This document shows, one piece after another, positions 33,906 through 45,107 of a stretch of 64,000 nt of DNA; positions within the stretch are counted from its first letter, which is position 1, and each line of letters opens with the position of its first letter. The stretch is from Aselliscus stoliczkanus (taxonomy: Eukaryota; Chordata; Mammalia; Chiroptera; Hipposideridae), in contig CM066737.1 in the NCBI GenBank assembly GCA_033961575.1, positions 66,050,771-66,114,770 of the forward strand, read 5' to 3'. Both the position numbers and the translations under genes were made by a program. The notes beneath the pieces are model-generated. The model was given only the letters and a program-made list of their open reading frames with translations, was not told the origin of the DNA and made no database searches.

Positions 33906-34639
33906 ACTTTTTAATCCCTAAACCCAAAGCCCACCCATTTCCCTCCCAGTCTTTCTCAGCAGTTGATAGTTTCACTTTTTAATAATAGTCCTGTTCTATA
34001 ACACAAATGTTTCTTTAAGACTGAGAATGGCAAGCCCTAAAAAATTGAAAACATCAATCCCCCTGTGAGAAAGCAATCAGGTTTTTGCAAACATGAATCC
34101 TGGCAGAGGATGCTATATGCCTCACCCTCACAACCCATCTTTGAGTGACTGAGTGGGTGATCACTGTGCCAGGGAGGTCTAATGTGTACATGGAGTTTAG
34201 GGAAAGAAAGCTGCCTATATGAACTCATTGATGTCTACTTATTTCACATTTAAAAACAGAATATGTCACCTGTGTAAACATATTCAGTATACTCTCCCCA
34301 ACTAGATATGTCCACTTCAGAGATGGAAGACAGCAAGCTTGTCAGTCTTGTCAGCTTATAAGCCTTAGAAGAGAAAAGTGGAGCCATTTAGCTGACAGTT
34401 TCAGGACAACAAATCTTAAAATCTTGAATTTTCAGACTTTAGTGTCTTCTCTTTGTGCTCACCTGAAATAGATTTACAAATGAAAGGTTGACACCCTGTG
34501 AGATGGCAGCCCATTATAGAGGGTCAGTCAATGAGGGCAAGCTGGTGGCCCTGGCCTGGTGGGGCAGAGGCCAAGCTTGTGTTACGTTTAGTTTCCACTA
34601 CCTCCATCTTTGCCTTTTCCTCCTCCACTCAGTCACCCA
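33906..34639. other. Unassigned stretch before the L1
   Basis: No repeat recognised. The true left limit of the L1 could lie a little upstream of 34640, since 34570-34640 is not resolved by comparison with the other copy. Confidence 0.4.
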
Positions 34640-35752
34640 CTTTCCTTGTGACTGAGTGACAAAGAGGTTGGTTGGAGTCCTAGGCACTCCTTTTAAAGGA
34701 ACTGAACATGGACTTACCCACTGATGGAATCATTGCCTCTGAGCTCCTGTGCTATGGCAGCAGCAGGAGAGGCAACAGGGACATATGGGGGGTGGGAGAA
34801 CTAAGTTGTCTGGCTTCAGGACAGGGCTGGAGGGGCAGCTTTCTCCTGGATGGAGGAGCTGACAAAAGCCATTGTTTCTTTGTTGAGCCCTACCCCTTCC
34901 TGGCAAGAAGATGCAGGTGGCCACCATATCTGAGTCTCCATCAAGCTGGCTGACACCATTTGTTTGCCCCACCTGGTGATTCTGAGATCCTGCCCCACCC
35001 AAATTGCAGGCACACCCAAGCCACTTCAGTAGCTTTTTGAAACAAACTGCCTGCCTTGGCTCATGCTATAGACTTTCTTACAGTCTCTCAAAGTTTGGCG
35101 GAACCCAGACAAACAGCATCTGACTTGAGCATGTCCCATATCTCTGGCTGAGCAACCCTAAGCCTAGCAGTCATTCTTGGTTCACAACTTGGCCTCTTGA
35201 AGCACTTCCAAGCACGGTATGGGTGGCAGCCATCTGCAATTGCTTTGTGGCTACTGCTGGGTGGCCCCACATTGGGTAACAGCTGAGGCTGGACTTGACC
35301 TACAGCATTCCCCCTCCCATGTGGCCCTGAGGCTGGTTACACCAGTGGCCAGCTTGGAAAGGAGCTGGAGCATCACCCACCCACCTCCAATGATGACATA
35401 CCCAAGGGGCATATTGGGCAGGCACCAGAGCCCTGCTGAAGAAGATCCTCCTCTGTAGCTTCAGCCCCTGTGTCAGAACTCCTCCACTGCTGTCATGGCC
35501 AGTCCGCACAACCAGTGAACCCAAGGGTCAGTCCCTTCCGTTGATGTGCAAATAGCAGCCAAGGCTCAAGTACAAGATGAGGGCACACACAACACACACA
35601 AGGGACACACCTGGAATGTGTGGCTCAGATGATCAGGAAGACTGCACCACTGAGCCCCACAGCACACCTACTACATAAAGCCACTCAACTAAGACCATGA
35701 GACATAGCAGCCCTACTTAATACATAGAAATAAACACATGGAAGCAGCCAAA

Positions 35753-36622
35753 ATGGGGAGTCAAAAAAACATTTGCCAAATAAAAGAATAGAACAAAGCT
35801 CCAGAAAAAGAACTAAACAAAATGGAGACAAGCAATCTGCCAGACACAGACTTACAAACACTGGCTATAAGGATGCTCAGTGATCTCAGGGAAGACTTCA
35901 ACAAAGAGATAGGAAAAATAGAAATAGAAAACATAATTAAGAACCAGTCAGAAATAAATACTACAATAACTGAAATGAAGAATACATTAGAGGGTATCAC
36001 CAGTAGATTTGATTAAGCAGAGGACTGAATCAGTGATGATAAGGTAGCAGAAAATATCAGATAAGAACAACAAAAGAGAAAAAAGAATACAAAAAAAAAG
36101 AATAGTGTTTAAGGGGCCTTTGGGACAATATCAACCATACGAACATTCACGTTATAGGGGTACCAGAAGGAGAAGAGGGAGAACAAGGAATTGAAAATGT
36201 ATTGGAAGAAATAATGACAGAAAATTTCCCTAACTCGGCAAAGAAAATAGATATACAGGCCCAGAAAGTGCAGAGAGTCCCAAACAAGGTAAACCCAAAG
36301 AGGCCAACACATCATGATTAAAAAGCTAAAGGTTGAAGACAACGAAAGAATCTTAAAAGCATCAAGAGAACAGCAGTAAGTTACTTACAAGGAAGCTCTC
36401 ATAAGACTACTAGCTGATTTCTCTAGAGAAACTTTGCAGGCCAGAAGAGATTGGCAGGAAATATTCAAAGTGAGGAAAAGTTAGAACCTACAACCAAGAT
36501 TACCCAGCAAAGCTATCATTTAGAATTGAGGGACAGATGAAGAGCTTCCCAGACAAGAAAAAGTTAAAGTAGTTCATCACCACAAAATCATTATTACAAG
36601 AATCTTAGAGGGACTTCTTTAA
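35753..36622 (+). pseudogene. L1 ORF1 remnant, type C
   Basis: It starts MGSQKNICQIKE at 35753. An open part at 35822-36016 keeps METSNLPDTDLQTLAIRM and the coiled-coil SEINTTITEMKNTLEGITSR segment. Further on, out-of-frame pieces match ENFPNSAKKIDIQAQKVQ and the REETLQARRDWQEIFKV region, ending near 36622. Several stops and frame changes make it non-functional. Confidence 0.8.
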
Positions 36623-36657
36623 GACAAAGAAAAAAGATAAAACATATGAATAACATA

Positions 36658-37210
36658 ATGTCAATAACTACATACCTATCAACAACTACTTTCGATGTAA
36701 AAAGATTAAGTGCCACAATCAAGATAGGGGGGCTTAATGGAAAAGAAAACAAGAGTCTTATACATGCTGCCTACAAGAGACCCACTTCAGACCTAAAGTT
36801 CCACACAGACTGAAAATAAAGGGATGGAAAAATATATTTCATGAAAATGGAAACAAAGAAATACTTATAACAGACAAAATACACCTTAAAATAAAGACTA
36901 TAACAAGAGATTAATAAGGACCTAATAATCCCACTTCTGAGTATTTATTCATAGAAATCCAGAACACTCCTTCAAGGGACATGCTCATCCATATGTTCAT
37001 TGCAGCATTGTTTACATAAGCCAAGATATGAAGGCAGCCTGGGTGTCCCTGAATGGATGAATGAATAAAGAAATAGTACTTGTATACAATGTAACATTGC
37101 TTAGCTGTAAAAAAGAATGAAATCTTTCCATCTGTGACAACATGGATGGACTTAGAGGGTTTTTTTGGTGAGTGTAGTAAATCAGTGAAAGATAAATGTC
37201 ACATGATTTC
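36658..37210 (+). pseudogene. L1 ORF2 remnant, type C fusion
   Basis: From the ATG at 36658 the decayed frame begins with the endonuclease N-terminus. LQETHFRPK (with the catalytic Glu) lies at about 36770-36800, and TITRD at about 36900-36915 marks the last endonuclease codons. The rest, up to the ISFINRI-like end near 37210, is ORF2 C-terminus. GDFN, IDH and all reverse transcriptase motifs are absent. Confidence 0.75.
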
Positions 37211-37735
37211 ATTTATAAATAGAATCTACAGAACAAAATAAATAAACAAATGAAACAGAAACAAACTCATAGATACAGAGAACATTTTGAAGGTTGCCCA
37301 AGGAGAGGGGGTTTGAGGGTGAGTGAAAAAGAGAAGTACAAATTGGTTATTACACAGTCGTCATGTGGATGTAGGGAATAGCATAAAGAATGTAGTCAAT
37401 GATATTGTAATAACTGTGTATGGTGTCAGATGGGTACTAGATCTATCAGGGTGATAAATGGGATGGGGTGGGGGCAGGGTGGAAAAGGTGAAAGGATTAA
37501 GAAATACAAATTGGTAGTTATAAAGCAGTCATGGTGATGTAAACTAAGGCATAGGGAATATGATCAATAATATGATAATAATTATATATAGTGCCAGATG
37601 AGTACTAGACTAGTCAGGTGGATCACTTCTTATATTATATAAATGTCTAACCACTATGCTGTATACCCGAAATTAATATAAAATAATATTATTGAGTGTG
37701 AACTATAAAGGAAAAATTTTAAAAGGAGGGAAAAT

Positions 37736-38045
37736 ATAAAACAGGATAACAGGTTCAAAATTCCAGGTATAAAATAAATAAGTCTTGGGTGTGTAATATA
37801 CAGCATAGGAAATATAGTCAATAATATTGTGATAGCATGGTACAGTGTCAAATGTTTGCTGGATTTATCATGGTGACCGCTCCTCTAGCATAGGGAATTA
37901 CTCAATAATGCAGTAATAAGTCTGTGTAGTGTCAGGTGGGCACTGTTGAGTAACTTTGATGTACACCTGAAACTAATATAATATTGTATGTTAGTTATAT
38001 TTTAATAAAAATCTTTAAAAAGAGGAAAAAGGTAAAAATAGAAAA
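37736..38045 (+). mobile_element. Extra L1 3' UTR end, in tandem
   Basis: After a first 3' end near 37690-37735, a second L1-like 3' UTR follows with ATAGGAAATATAGTCAATAATA, GGTGACCGC, TAGCATAGGGAATTACTCAA, TGTACACCTGAAACTAATATA and a final ATTTTAATAAAAATCTTT. It could be a separate L1 insertion or an extended 3' UTR. Confidence 0.65.
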
Positions 38046-38076
38046 GTACCAACAAGTAATAAAAATAGTGAATGTC

Positions 38077-38528
38077 GGGCCAGCCGAGTGGCGCGTTGGT
38101 TAAGAGCTGGCTTGGGATGCCAGCGGCCCTTGTTCGGTTCCCACATGAGGGCCAGTGACACTGCCCTCTATAGATAAGTTGGTGAACAACAGCTCCACCT
38201 GGAGCAGGGCTGCTGTGAGTCCCCCGGATGGCATAGCTGCAGCCCCTGCTGCAGTGGGCTGCCATAGGCTACAGTGAGTGTCCGGCAGCCAGTGTGAGTG
38301 GCTGGCACCTGCTGTGAGCTGCCAAGAGCCACTGTGAGTAGCCATCCAGAGGCCGGCAACCAATCTGCCTCACCAGAGAAGAGCAAAATGATACCAACAT
38401 GGGCCAGTGAAGCAATGTCCTCCACAACTAGACTTGAGAACAAAAAGACAGCAACTTCTCTGTTCCCTTTCCCCGGTTCCCCAACACTGTTCCCCTCCCC
38501 CAATTCCCCAATAAAATCTTTAAAAAAA
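38077..38528 (+). mobile_element. Long composite tRNA-derived SINE with degenerate internal repeats
   Basis: The first approximately 95 bases equal the short SINE up to ACACTGCCCTC. Instead of a tail, about 350 bases of different sequence follow: degenerate repeats around CTGTGAGT (near 38210, 38272, 38296, 38312 and 38334), a unique part, and the tail CCCAATTCCCCAATAAAATCTTT plus A's. The tail is shared with 6698-7204. Thirteen-base flanks AATAGTGAATGTC (38064-38076) and AATAATGAATGTC (38529-38541) are a near-perfect duplication, so the whole moved as one unit. Confidence 0.9.
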
Positions 38529-38541
38529 AATAATGAATGTC

Positions 38542-39219
38542 ATTTTTCCAACAGAGAGCTGCTCAAGCCAGAACCCTACATATCTGAAATTTCAGGGTTT
38601 GCTTTGACATCAAGTTAATTAGGGTGTATCTGGTCCAATCTCCTATCTCTGACTCTATCTCACTGATTGACCAGAAAATCTCTTTGGCTCAGAGTTTTGT
38701 TTGAATTGTACTTGTTATCCTGTCATAAAAATTGATGAAATGTGGAGATGCTCTCTCTCTGTCACACACACACACACACACGCACACACACACCCAGAGT
38801 AGAAAATTAGGCTTAAAATTTGGTTGTGCAGTGGTTCTGTTTTACCTTTAAAGGTTTGCTAATGTGTAGGTTTTATCACTAAAGATATTCAACAAGAATA
38901 TCGCTAAAGATATTTCACAGTGATGTGTAGCTATTACCCAAGGTATTACCCAAGACACAAGATCAGGTGACATCTTGAAATATGAGGCAAGGCATTTTTC
39001 TCTTCATGGTCATTACCCATATCCTTTTGGAAAGGGAAGTCATTTGATATATTGGAAGACCACGTGAGGTCCAATATCCTGACACCACACCAGTTAAGGG
39101 TAGGTTAGCAACATTTAAATAATTTCCTGTATATTTCAACTGTTAATGTGGGACACTAAGCCCCCAATCATGGTTTTCCTTGTTATTGGTAATTGTAAGT
39201 CAATTCATTTTAAAAATAA
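38542..39219. other. Unassigned stretch with a CA microsatellite
   Basis: An interrupted CA tract is at 38763-38793. The rest is unassigned. Confidence 0.5.
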
Positions 39220-39840
39220 CCTCAAAAATTAATGGGAATATTTTTTAAAACAATCCCACCATTATCCACTATAAGATAACGACTGTTAATACTTTGGTTT
39301 ATTTCCTTCCAGTGTTCTTTCTTTTTTGAGTGTATGTATGCAAAAGTTTAACAAAAAATGTTGATTTGTATCCTGATGTCTTCATTTAATACTATACCAT
39401 AAAGATTTATCCATGGCACAGGCTGTTTAATGTTTCATGACTATGCTTTATTTTGTCACTCTCTAATTGTTGGAGATTCAGGTTATTTTCAGTTTATAAG
39501 CATTATAAATGTTGCAATGATGTTTATCCACATAAATTTTTGTCCACAAATGATTAGTTTCTGAGGATACATTTATAGAAGAAATATTACTGAGTTAAGA
39601 ATATGGACAATTTTAAGGTTTTTGATTTATGAATTCATGTTACCCTTCAGAAACATTGTTTGATTTAATTATCAGTGTCCTATCTCTGCACCCTTTTCAG
39701 TACTAAAATTTGTGGATACACACACACACCCACACAGATAATTTTTGTCAGTGTGGGAAAGTGTGATAGCCAAAAATATTGTTTCATTAATTTAGTATCT
39801 TGTTAATCATAGTTTTTAGCCATTAGGATATTAAATTTGG
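39220..39840 (-). repeat. Ancient L1M fragment
   Basis: TATTTCCTTCCAGTGTTCTT, TTTAATGTTTCATGACTATG, TAATTGTTGGAGATTCAGGTT, GTTGCAATGATGTTTATCC and TTACCCTTCAGAAACATTG follow an old L1-like 3' end on the minus strand. Edges approximate. Confidence 0.6.
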
Positions 39841-39951
39841 GATAAATTCTTCTTCCCTAAAGATGATTCCTGTAAAAACAACCAAGCAATGCATCTTCTT
39901 GAATGAGAAATGAAAAGTCTCGCTGCATGATTCTCTGATATGTGTCTAGAA

Positions 39952-40174
39952 TGGGGGTCAGTAAACTTTTGAGAAGGAAGAGCCAATCCTGTCCCTCAAA
40001 GTTTTGTGAGACCTATAAAACAAATGAAATCACCATTATGTGAATAATAGCCATTAAAAATGTTATAAATGAAACTATGATAGTTTTCTTTTAAATTTTA
40101 ATTTTACTTCAGAGCCACATGTATGTAACCAAAGAGCCACATGTGGTTTGAGAGCCGCAGTTTGCCAACACCTG
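39952..40174 (+). mobile_element. hAT-type MITE
   Basis: The left end TGGGGGTCAGTAAAC and right end GTTTGCCAACACCTG form the inverted pair. A perfect 8-base duplication GTCTAGAA lies at 39944-39951 and 40175-40182. Same family as 21216 (opposite orientation) and the core of 2794. Confidence 0.95.
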
Positions 40175-40209
40175 GTCTAGAAGGATAGGATTGGGGGATA
40201 ATAAAATCC

Positions 40210-40325
40210 AAAATCTATAGAACTATTAATGTATGCTAACTCTTTTAAGTTATTTCTAACTTCACCATACCATTTCAAAGGACCTACCTCATTATATTGA
40301 TGAGGAAACTGAGGCTGAGGAAGAT
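40210..40325 (-). repeat. MIR-type ancient SINE, partial
   Basis: It contains ACCTACCTCATTATATTGATG then AGGAAACTGAGGCTGAGGAAG, in minus-orientation MIR order. Confidence 0.7.
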
Positions 40326-40334
40326 GGGTTTTAT

Positions 40335-40610
40335 AATAGAAAGGCTAAAATTATAGACATTAGAGTCAAACCTGCTGAATTATTGGGTTATTGGAAAAGC
40401 CATGACATATTTTTTTCTGTATTTTGTTGCAAAAATGCGTCATGACTTTCCTGACAACCCAATAGCTCCACAAATTACTGGCTGTGTAACTGTGTGTGAA
40501 CTGTTAAATATGAGCCATTATTACCTACCTCATAGGGTTTCTAATGCAGATTAATGAAATAATGAATTGTAACCTGGAATCTAAGAATGCTCAGTTTATA
40601 GCATTGATTA
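40335..40610 (+). repeat. MIR-type ancient SINE, split by a MITE
   Basis: GACATTAGAGTCAAACCTGC lies left of the MITE and CACAAATTACTGGCTGTGTAACTGTG, CCTACCTCATAGGGTTTCTA right of it, giving one plus-strand MIR once the 80-base insertion is removed. Confidence 0.8.
40383..40462. mobile_element. Mariner-type palindromic MITE, 80 bases
   Basis: TTGGGTTATTGGAAAAGCCA at the left and GACTTTCCTGACAACCCAA at the right are inverted repeats, with TA on both sides (40381-40382, 40463-40464). It interrupts a MIR. Second copy of the family at 20739. Confidence 0.93.
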
Positions 40611-40619
40611 TTGTTCTTT

Positions 40620-40745
40620 TTATCACATTAATGGTGGTGATTAAATTTGCCTAAACACATTGCTGCTAACTAATAAATCTGAGATTTGAACCCAAATCAT
40701 ATGTCCCAAATCCAGCGTTCTTTTTATTGCATCCTATTGGTCAGA
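40620..40745 (-). repeat. MIR-type ancient SINE, partial
   Basis: ACTAATAAATCTGAGATTTG, AACCCAAATCATATGTCCC and the AATCCAGCGTTCTTTTTATTG end follow minus-orientation MIR order. Confidence 0.65.
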
Positions 40746-41754
40746 GCCATCACAGCAATGTTTAATGTTTTGCAGCCAATGAAATGGCAGGAATTTGAAC
40801 GTGAAATATTTATATAGATGTCTTAACTTTGTTCTTTTCAGCTCCACTTCTCCTCATCAGACTCCTCAAGCTAGACACATGTCCCAGTAGGACTGCACAG
40901 ACTCTGAAATACAATGCTAGAAAACTCATGGCATTTCTTTCTTCAGAAAGTTCATTCTTTCCTTCTTTTGTGTTGAGTACCAAGGCTTTAAGAACAATTC
41001 ATTATACATTGGACATATCACTATAATTCGATAGCAGTTTTCTTGCTCCAAAAATGTTCATTTACCTTACTTTTTAAATGGGGTGTTGGACTCAGAAGGA
41101 TAGACTCGTAAGTGAGAAGAGACTTAAAGGTTATGCAGTCCAAGCCCTTAACCACTGTGAAGACTTTGTCTACAGTATTCCTGACAGTAGTTAATCCATC
41201 TTCAGCTCAAAAGCTCACTGCCACATGCAGAAAATCATTTATAGAACCATAAAAATGAGAATAGAAGGCACCTCAGAGATTGGAGGCTCTACCACCCTGT
41301 CTTGCCCAAAGTTAAACATTCATTTTATTTAGGGAAAAAAACCCAGAATTACAAGCCACCTCTCTTGATTTCCAGCAGGGCTGCTAAGTACTGTTGCTCA
41401 TACTACAGTGTAAATACCCTTCCCCCATACTGTGCAACATGGTGTGCCTAATACCCAGTTTCCATAATGGCCTGCTTTTTCAACCCCTCTTAAAATGTTG
41501 GCAATACTGTTTGGGACATTGCTTTGTAGCTTTCCCAGTTAAAATACAGTCCTCTAAATTTAGTATTAACATTGAAGAAGTGGACTCACCCAAGTAAAGA
41601 AATATCATCACCTATACTTTCATTACTGCAGCCTAACTCAGCATTTACTTCTTCTCGGCCTTATCACATTTTAATATTAGTCAGTCAGTCTTTTAGTAAA
41701 CTACAAATCCTAGTTTCTTTTTTTAATTATTGTTAATCAGATCTCCATATCCAT
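40746..41754. other. Unassigned non-coding stretch
   Basis: Part near 41115-41180 (GACTTAAAGGTTATGCAGTCCAAGCCCTTAAC) resembles an ancient repeat I cannot name. No gene. Confidence 0.4.
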
Positions 41755-42115
41755 CTTATTAAGGTCAAGCTGCCATAACAATATACCATATACTGTGTGG
41801 CTTAAACTACATAAATTTATTTTCTCAGTTGTGGAGGCCAAAAATCCAAGATCAAGGTGCCAGCATGGTTAGTTCCTGGTAAGACTCTCTTCCTGGCTTA
41901 TATTATAGATAGTAAGCAACGTTCTTGCTGTGTCCTCACGTGGCAAGGGGAAAGGAAGAAAGCAATCTTTTTGGTGTCTCTTCTTATAAGGGCACAATAA
42001 GATCATGACATCATCTAACTCAAATTATATCCCAAAGGCTCAATTTCCAAATACCATTAGGACTTCAATATATGAATTTTTTTTTGGGGGGGGGCAATTC
42101 AGTTCATAGTGTATC
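41755..42115. repeat. Ancient placental repeat, MaLR-LTR-like
   Basis: CTGCCATAACAATATACCATA, GTGGCTTAAACTACATAAATTT, GTTGTGGAGGCCAAAAATCC, CTCTTCTTATAAGGGCACAAT and TATGAATTTTTTTTTGGGGG then GCAATTCAGTTCATAG. The most complete of three related copies, but it too lacks a TSD. Confidence 0.7.
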
Positions 42116-44332
42116 ATACCATATAAAGTAGTTTTATGAACCTAGATCCTGGGCTTTACATATATTTTAATTAATTTAACCTGGTTAATTTCACTCCTTT
42201 CTTGAACTGGATGAAGACACATAAGCCTGGAGAATTAAAGCTAGTTATGATAAACTAGTGCCCTCTGAGGACAACCACCTTGATCATTGGGTTTTAATTT
42301 CCTTTCCCCAATTTTCTTTTACCTTTTCCAGTTGAAAAAACCACTCTACTTGATACAAATTTTATCCTTTAGTCCACTTGGCCGAATGTAAATTACTTCT
42401 AGAAATGCTATTCTACTCACTTCTTTCTACTAAATGACTCAAAATTTCCTTGCCCAGAACATGAGTTATGTAGCACTGTTAACAGTGCCAAAGAATAGTA
42501 AGAGATGTTCTTGTTACACTGAGTACAACTGAGCATTTCTTTTTAGCCACTGAACCTCAAGAGAGCTCTGAGCCTTTTATGCTTTCAAAGGTCCCAGTGC
42601 AAAATTGGAGCTGCTGATATGCAAAAGAGCCATGAACAGCCATATAGGTGTTAAAGCATACTTTTATATTGTTTTCTGTAAATTGTTCTAGTACTTTCCT
42701 CAGGCCTTTAATTGGTGAAATAGTATTGGCTATTTAAAAGCCTCTTTTGTTTCTAGCCTGGTTCCAAAGATTGTTTTACTTAAAAATCTTTGTGTCAATA
42801 TCAGTACTTATATACTATATGATTTTTAGTGAAGAACATTTTTAAAACATAGATAATCAAGCATTCATACACACATGCATGTGCATAGACGTACACATTA
42901 GATTTATATAATTTTTTTTTTTTTTACTTTCAAGCCAGTGTTTTTTATTATAGTCCAAAGTTGGCTCCAACCTAAGTTTTGAGATCTATCTTTGGTTCTC
43001 TTCTCTCTCCTATTTACATAAATTTCCCTTCTTACTTTTCCTTGTCTTATCTAGGCATCTGTGTCCTCATGTTACTGAGGTTCTCCCACAGGGAATTTCA
43101 GTATAAATCTATTTTTCATGCACAGTAAATCTTTTTTTTCCTCTCCATCAAAATGTAGCTCTTCCCCTCCTTCCAAGCTTTGCTCATATTTTTCATTGCC
43201 ACTCCTAGATAATCCATTGCAGACATTTTAGTAACTGCTAATGGTTTTATTCTTTGTAGGAAATATACTTTTACTTAAAATGGAATTTCCTTAAGATGCC
43301 ACCCTAACCTAAAACAATTGGTCTGATGGCAGGAAGGTCAGGTATTATAGTGAAGAAGGCAGCTGTTTCTTTAGTGCCTAAATCTCATTCACCAACTACA
43401 GTTTTTCTCCAGATTTACTATGCTCACCTTTACTACAGTCAAACAAACAAACAATTGTAATTTAAGAAAGTTGAAAATGAAAGGTATAATGTGAGTATGG
43501 TTGATAAGGAAGGATGATAGCATACTTGTAGAAGGAAAATGGTCTTAAATGTAAGTTTCATAGATATATAACTCTTTCAGCCATTAGTGATCTGGCAGGT
43601 TTCAAAAGGCTTTTGAAACAGAGCTGGGATCAGGAAAATATCACTTTTCAGATTCTATGACTCGTATGACTGTCTCTGTGATAACAGTCCTAGAAGAAAC
43701 AATGATGCTTGACTTGGAATTTTTTCCCCAGTGAAGCAGGAAAGTTGTGGTAGAAATAGAAAGGGGAACATTAGGTTATATCACTGATTATTTCCTGATG
43801 AACTGCAGATAAGAAACCCTTATGACCTGCACTAAGATTTTACTTCTAGATTGAATAGCTGAAATGTGACATTCAAAGCAAGTTAAACTGACCACAGAAA
43901 TATTTAATGGGTAATTAAAAAATACAAATGAATTTTGTACTTGGTGTTTTCACTATTAAAATAACAAAGTAGCATTGATAGAAGAAAAATTCAGACCACG
44001 TATGACTGCTTTGGTTCTCTAAAAATTATGTCACATCTATGAAAACCTGATTCTTAAATAGGACTTTAGCTGTTGATAGATTCATGAAAATAAACACTGG
44101 AACGGATGAAAAGTAGGCACTGGGCATTGCCACAATTTACTGCTCTTTCCTAGCCTATCCTGCCTTTTTTCTTAAGATGATATATATAGGCCAATTTAGA
44201 GGAAGTAAAATAAAAGTGTTTCCTTGCATTGTAGGTATAGTACGTGATAAATGTTCATGAAAGGATAAAAGGAAGAATGGATGCAATGATGAAGAAAAGG
44301 AAAAAGGGGATGAAGGAAGGAAGCACAGGTAC
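42116..44332. other. Unassigned non-coding stretch, about 2.2 kb
   Basis: The longest part of the window without a recognisable repeat. AT-rich, with no coding signal. A non-repetitive block at about 42590-42790 includes TTTAATTGGTGAAATAGTATTGG and could be conserved, but this cannot be judged from one sequence. Confidence 0.4.
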
Positions 44333-44405
44333 ACGATACCATATCAATGAGAACTAAAGCTTTGGGCTAAACGATACCATCGAAATGACAACTAAAGCTT
44401 TGGGT
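44333..44405. repeat. Two-copy tandem repeat of about 38 bases
   Basis: Unit 44333-44370 (ACGATACCATATCAATGAGA, then ACTAAAGCTTTGGG) is repeated at 44371-44405 (ACGATACCATCGAAATGACA, then ACTAAAGCTTTGGG) with a few differences. Confidence 0.9.
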
Positions 44406-45107
44406 TTTGTTTTTCTTTTGACAATGTGGAGAGAGAGCATGTCAGTAATTTTTTTTTTATTAGTTTCAGGTGTACAACAAAATGCAATAGTTATACTCTT
44501 TACCTCCCAAAGTGACAACCCTCCTCCCACAGTTCGCCACCCCACTCCTCCCACCCATATCGTACATATCTATTACAATTCCTTTGACTCCCTTCCACGA
44601 TATACTCCACATCCCGTCACTGTCTATATATTCAGTTACAGTTGGCATACAATATTATACAACATCAGCTTCAGGTATACAGTACAGTGATCAAGCCTCT
44701 ACTCTATCCAAAATTTTTACAACATTATTCCCCGAACTGTGTTTCATATCCCTGCGGCAATATTGTAGTTGTCTATTTATGCTGTCTAATCCCTTCCTCT
44801 TCCCCGTTATCCCCACCCCCCTCCCAACTAGCAACCCTCAGTTTTTCCTCTATATCTATGAGTCTGTTTACTTTGATCGTTCATTCACTTTTTCAGATTC
44901 CACATATAAGTGAGATCATATGGTACGTGTCTTTCTCCGACTGACTTATTTCACTTAACATAATAGTCTCTTCACAACATTATCAATTACATTCCCAGAA
45001 CTGCCCATATATCCCTGCAGCAACATTGTAGTCACCCACCTACGCTGTCCCTCTCCCTCATCTCCACACCCTCCCAGCCAGCAACCATCAGTTTTTCCTT
45101 TATATCT

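Larger units (their letters stand above)
34640..37735 (+). mobile_element. L1 LINE, type C: 5' UTR, ORF1, fused ORF2, 3' UTR
   Basis: A 5' UTR (about 34640-35752, matching 29340-30400 in reverse complement), a broken ORF1 (35753-36622), an ORF2 start (36658), and a jump at about 36911-36921 from the endonuclease region to the C-terminal region (CCTAATAATCCCACTTCTGA), then ORF2 C-terminus and 3' UTR. No reverse transcriptase. The 3' UTR carries repeated blocks, and further 3' UTR-like sequence continues to 38045. No clean TSD seen. Confidence 0.85.

Noticed and set aside
44512..44944. Two overlapping plus-strand open frames of 100-133 codons
   Set aside because: They are antisense to an L1 3' UTR, and the equivalent region at 14200-14640 is not open in the same way.
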